Source: Opitutaceae bacterium (lineage in GTDB: Bacteria; Verrucomicrobiota; Verrucomicrobiia; Opitutales; Opitutaceae). Taken from it: a stretch of 42,206 bases of DNA. Below are positions 40,382 to 42,206 of the stretch, one piece after another. Every line of letters starts with the position of its first letter. The stretch's first letter is position 1. The notes under the pieces are model-generated. The model saw only the letters and a program-made list of their open reading frames with translations, was not told where the DNA came from and did no database searches. The DNA lies in the NCBI GenBank assembly GCA_030648295.1, contig JAUSID010000196.1, forward strand, positions 1 through 42,206, given 5' to 3'. A program made the translations under genes and the position numbers.

Positions 40382-41650
40382 TCAGTTGATGGCGAGCGGC
40401 TCCTCCTCCGGCTCGGCGAGGACGCCGTGGCGGCCGACCAGCCATTCGAACAAGGGTGACGCCATCAACGTTGTGACCACGGCCATGATGGCGAGGGTGG
40501 CGAAGAGCGCCGGCGAGATGATGCCGCGCTGCAGTCCGATGTTGATGATGATCAGTTCCATCAACCCGCGCGCATTCATCAACGTGCCGATGCCGAGCGC
40601 TTCGCGATTCGAGATGCCGGTCGCACGGGCGGCGAGCCAGCACGCGACGCCTTTGCCGCCGACGGCGACCACGAGCACGAGCAAGGCCATGAACCAAAGG
40701 TACGTCGAGTCGAGCAGCCCGATCTGGGTGTTCAGTCCGGAATAGGTGAAGAACAGCGGCAACAGCAGCGCGACGGTAAGCGGCTGGATTCGATCCATCA
40801 GCGCCGACGTGACCACACCGCGCGGCATCGCTGCACCCATGACAAACGCGCCGAAAACGGCGTGCAGCCCGATCGCATCGGTGAACCACGCGCCCAACAT
40901 GACCAGGATCAGGCAAAACACGAAATCGCGATCGTTCAGGTAACCGCGCAATTCGATCGGCGTGGACCAGCGCGAGAGCAGCGGCCGTACGATCAGCAGC
41001 GTCACCCCAACGTAGAGAATGCCGCCGCCGATGTTGATTACCGCGTGGCTGAATTCGCCGGTGAAGCTGGCGAGGACAACCGCGAGCAGGCACCACGCCG
41101 CGGCATCATCGATCGCACCGGCGCCCAGCGCGACCGTGCCCATCGTCGTGCCGGCGAGTTTTTTAAAATGGATGATCCGCGCGAGCATCGGAAACGCCGT
41201 GATGCACATCGACGCGCCGAGGAAAATCATTGCCTCCGCCAGCGACGTTTTCGCCGGAAACATCGACGTGTGGTGGAAAAAGAACCAGCCCAGCGCCGCG
41301 CCCAGGATGAACGGTGTCGCCATGCCGGTGATTGACACCGCGACCGCGCTGCGCAGCCGGCGCTGGACGATGTCCACGCGAAACTCCATCCCGACCACAA
41401 ACATGTAGGCCGCGATCCCGAGCTGCGAAATGGGATAAAGAACGCTCAGGGTTTCGACCGGAAACAATCTGGCGAACGCCCCCGGCCAGAAGAGGCCGAG
41501 CAGCGACGGACCCAGCAACACACCGGCGATCATCTCCGCCACGACCTGAGGCTGACCCAGCGGCCGCGCCGCGCGGCCGACGAGCTGGCAGACGATGAGG
41601 ATCATCGCGAGTTGAAAGAAGAAATGAACGGCCAGCTGCAGGTTGCTCAT
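40382..41650 (-). CDS. Cation/proton antiporter (CPA2 family, Na+/H+ exchanger domain)
   Basis: An inner-membrane antiporter of 422 residues with about 12 hydrophobic segments. The family entry motif PQVVAEMIAGVLLGPSLLG, a discontinuous-helix region and the ion-binding double Asp in GAGAIDDAAAWCLL are present. Later motifs include FGAFVMGAAMPRG and ALGIGTLMNARGLMELIIIN, which is the usual NARG-(L/x)-E signature. It lacks the C-terminal TrkA-N domain of KefB/C-type members and ends shortly after the last helix. I chose the ATG at 41650 (MSNLQLAVHFFFQLAMILIV); another ATG at 41692 adds 14 residues. It probably exchanges Na+ or K+ for H+. Confidence 0.9.
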   Translation of the reverse strand: MSNLQLAVHFFFQLAMILIVCQLVGRAARPLGQPQVVAEMIAGVLLGPSLLGLFWPGAFARLFPVETLSVLYPISQLGIAAYMFVVGMEFRVDIVQRRLRSAVAVSITGMATPFILGAALGWFFFHHTSMFPAKTSLAEAMIFLGASMCITAFPMLARIIHFKKLAGTTMGTVALGAGAIDDAAAWCLLAVVLASFTGEFSHAVINIGGGILYVGVTLLIVRPLLSRWSTPIELRGYLNDRDFVFCLILVMLGAWFTDAIGLHAVFGAFVMGAAMPRGVVTSALMDRIQPLTVALLLPLFFTYSGLNTQIGLLDSTYLWFMALLVLVVAVGGKGVACWLAARATGISNREALGIGTLMNARGLMELIIINIGLQRGIISPALFATLAIMAVVTTLMASPLFEWLVGRHGVLAEPEEEPLAIN

Positions 41651-41993
41651 GATGGGACCGACCGGGGTGGGGCGGCAGAGGAGTTCGGCCATGACTGAAC
41701 GGCGGATGCCGCGCATGTCGAGACCATCGCGCGGAATCATTTCGGGCCTCGGCGCGCGGTAGGTTGCGCGCTCGCCTGCCCTGAGCGAAGTCGAATGGGT
41801 CGCGCAACGACGTTTCGATTCCACGTCGAAGTTGCGACGCGAGGTCGCAACCTACAACCGACGCCCTTCAATTTGACTCGAAGCGGAGCGGCGCCGTCGC
41901 CAGCGTGATTTGCACCACTACTCCGCCGGCACGCGTGTGCCGGCAACCCCACCCCGAGCCCATCGCCTGGTTCAACGCCACTATCGACCATCG
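41651..41993. other. Divergent gap with palindromic repeats
   Basis: GTAGGTTGCG (41759-41768) is inverted at 41846-41855. Inside, GTTGCGAC (41831-41838) and GTCGCAAC (41844-41851) form an 8-bp stem with a 5-base loop. The phrase GCCCTGAGCGAAGTCGAA near 41779 is a widely dispersed bacterial repeat. No gene or clear promoter is visible. Confidence 0.55.
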
Positions 41994-42206
41994 ATGAATT
42001 CATCCTGCGCGTTCGCCGTTTTCACCGCCGCGTGTGCATCGCTCGCCGTCGCCCAGACCGCGACTACGCCGCGCGCCGGCGCCGAGTCCGAGTCGAATCC
42101 AACCCTGCTCTCGCCGTTCGAAGTCACCACGTCGAAGGACGTCGGTTACGCCGCTTCCAACACGCTCGCCGGCACGCGGCTCAATTCCGAGCTCTGGGAA
42201 ACGCCG
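41994..42206 (+). CDS. TonB-dependent receptor, N-terminal fragment (runs off the window)
   Basis: Only 71 codons are present. They encode a signal peptide (MNSSCAFAVFTAACASLAVA), a linker, the box LLSPFEVTTSKDVGY and the start of the plug (ASNTLAGTRLNSELWETP). The LSPF box and LAGTRL-x-x-E stretch match the receptor at 17381-20617, so it belongs to the same large verrucomicrobial group. The barrel lies outside the window, so length and ligand are unknown. Confidence 0.85.
   Translation, partial: MNSSCAFAVFTAACASLAVAQTATTPRAGAESESNPTLLSPFEVTTSKDVGYAASNTLAGTRLNSELWETP

Noticed and set aside
1-42206. tRNA, rRNA, CRISPR array, prophage, toxin-antitoxin or restriction genes
   Set aside because: None could be recognised by eye; repeats present are dispersed or paired and lack the regular spacing of a CRISPR array.

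Overview
The window looks like a chromosomal segment of a GC-rich verrucomicrobial bacterium, probably an Opitutaceae relative. The basis is family content: five TonB-dependent receptors, three with an LSPF-[VE]-V box after the signal peptide; a sulfatase; a membrane-bound-dehydrogenase/CxxCH protein of the PVC (Planctomycetes-Verrucomicrobia-Chlamydiae) type; a PQQ-like beta-propeller protein; and many palindromic intergenic elements. Most genes lack a Shine-Dalgarno sequence and start directly after a C-rich leader. No rRNA, tRNA, CRISPR array or transposase gene was recognised.

Layout. 0.4-8.3 kb: a secreted sulfatase, then two divergent TonB-dependent receptors. 8.6-14.4 kb (minus strand): a lipoprotein resembling a dead gluzincin protease, a TIM-barrel sugar-isomerase-like protein and a large PVC-type haem-binding protein. 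14.7-16.8 kb (minus): a fusion of an ECF sigma factor to a TonB C-terminal domain, with a membrane-anchored coiled-coil partner. 17.4-24.4 kb: two convergent TonB-dependent receptors. 24.5-26.0 kb: a ceramidase-family hydrolase. 38.8-41.7 kb: a PQQ-like protein and a CPA2-type cation/proton antiporter. The window ends inside a further TonB-dependent receptor.

The part most likely to be an undescribed system is 26.2-38.2 kb. A minus-strand operon encodes, in transcription order, a GcvH-like lipoyl carrier, a CobW-type GTPase, a small Cys-rich protein resembling the N-terminus of HdrA, a two-cluster ferredoxin, a radical SAM enzyme, a DUF116-polyprenyl synthase fusion and a small prenyltransferase-repeat protein. 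The divergent strand carries a cysteine desulfurase that overlaps a class II triterpene-cyclase-like protein with an intact DxDDTA motif. I infer a pathway that builds a long polyprenyl chain, cyclises it and modifies the product by oxygen-independent radical/Fe-S chemistry, with dedicated sulfur and electron supply. No squalene-forming genes (hpnC/D/E type) and no glycine-cleavage partners are present.

The same operon has been remodelled by repeats. A 454-bp cassette encoding a four-helix-bundle protein, with 38-bp inverted ends, sits exactly between the ferredoxin and radical SAM genes. Two inverted copies of a ~185-bp element flank the hdrA-like/cobW/gcvH block, and a second inverted pair (~95-108 bp) brackets the whole minus-strand operon.
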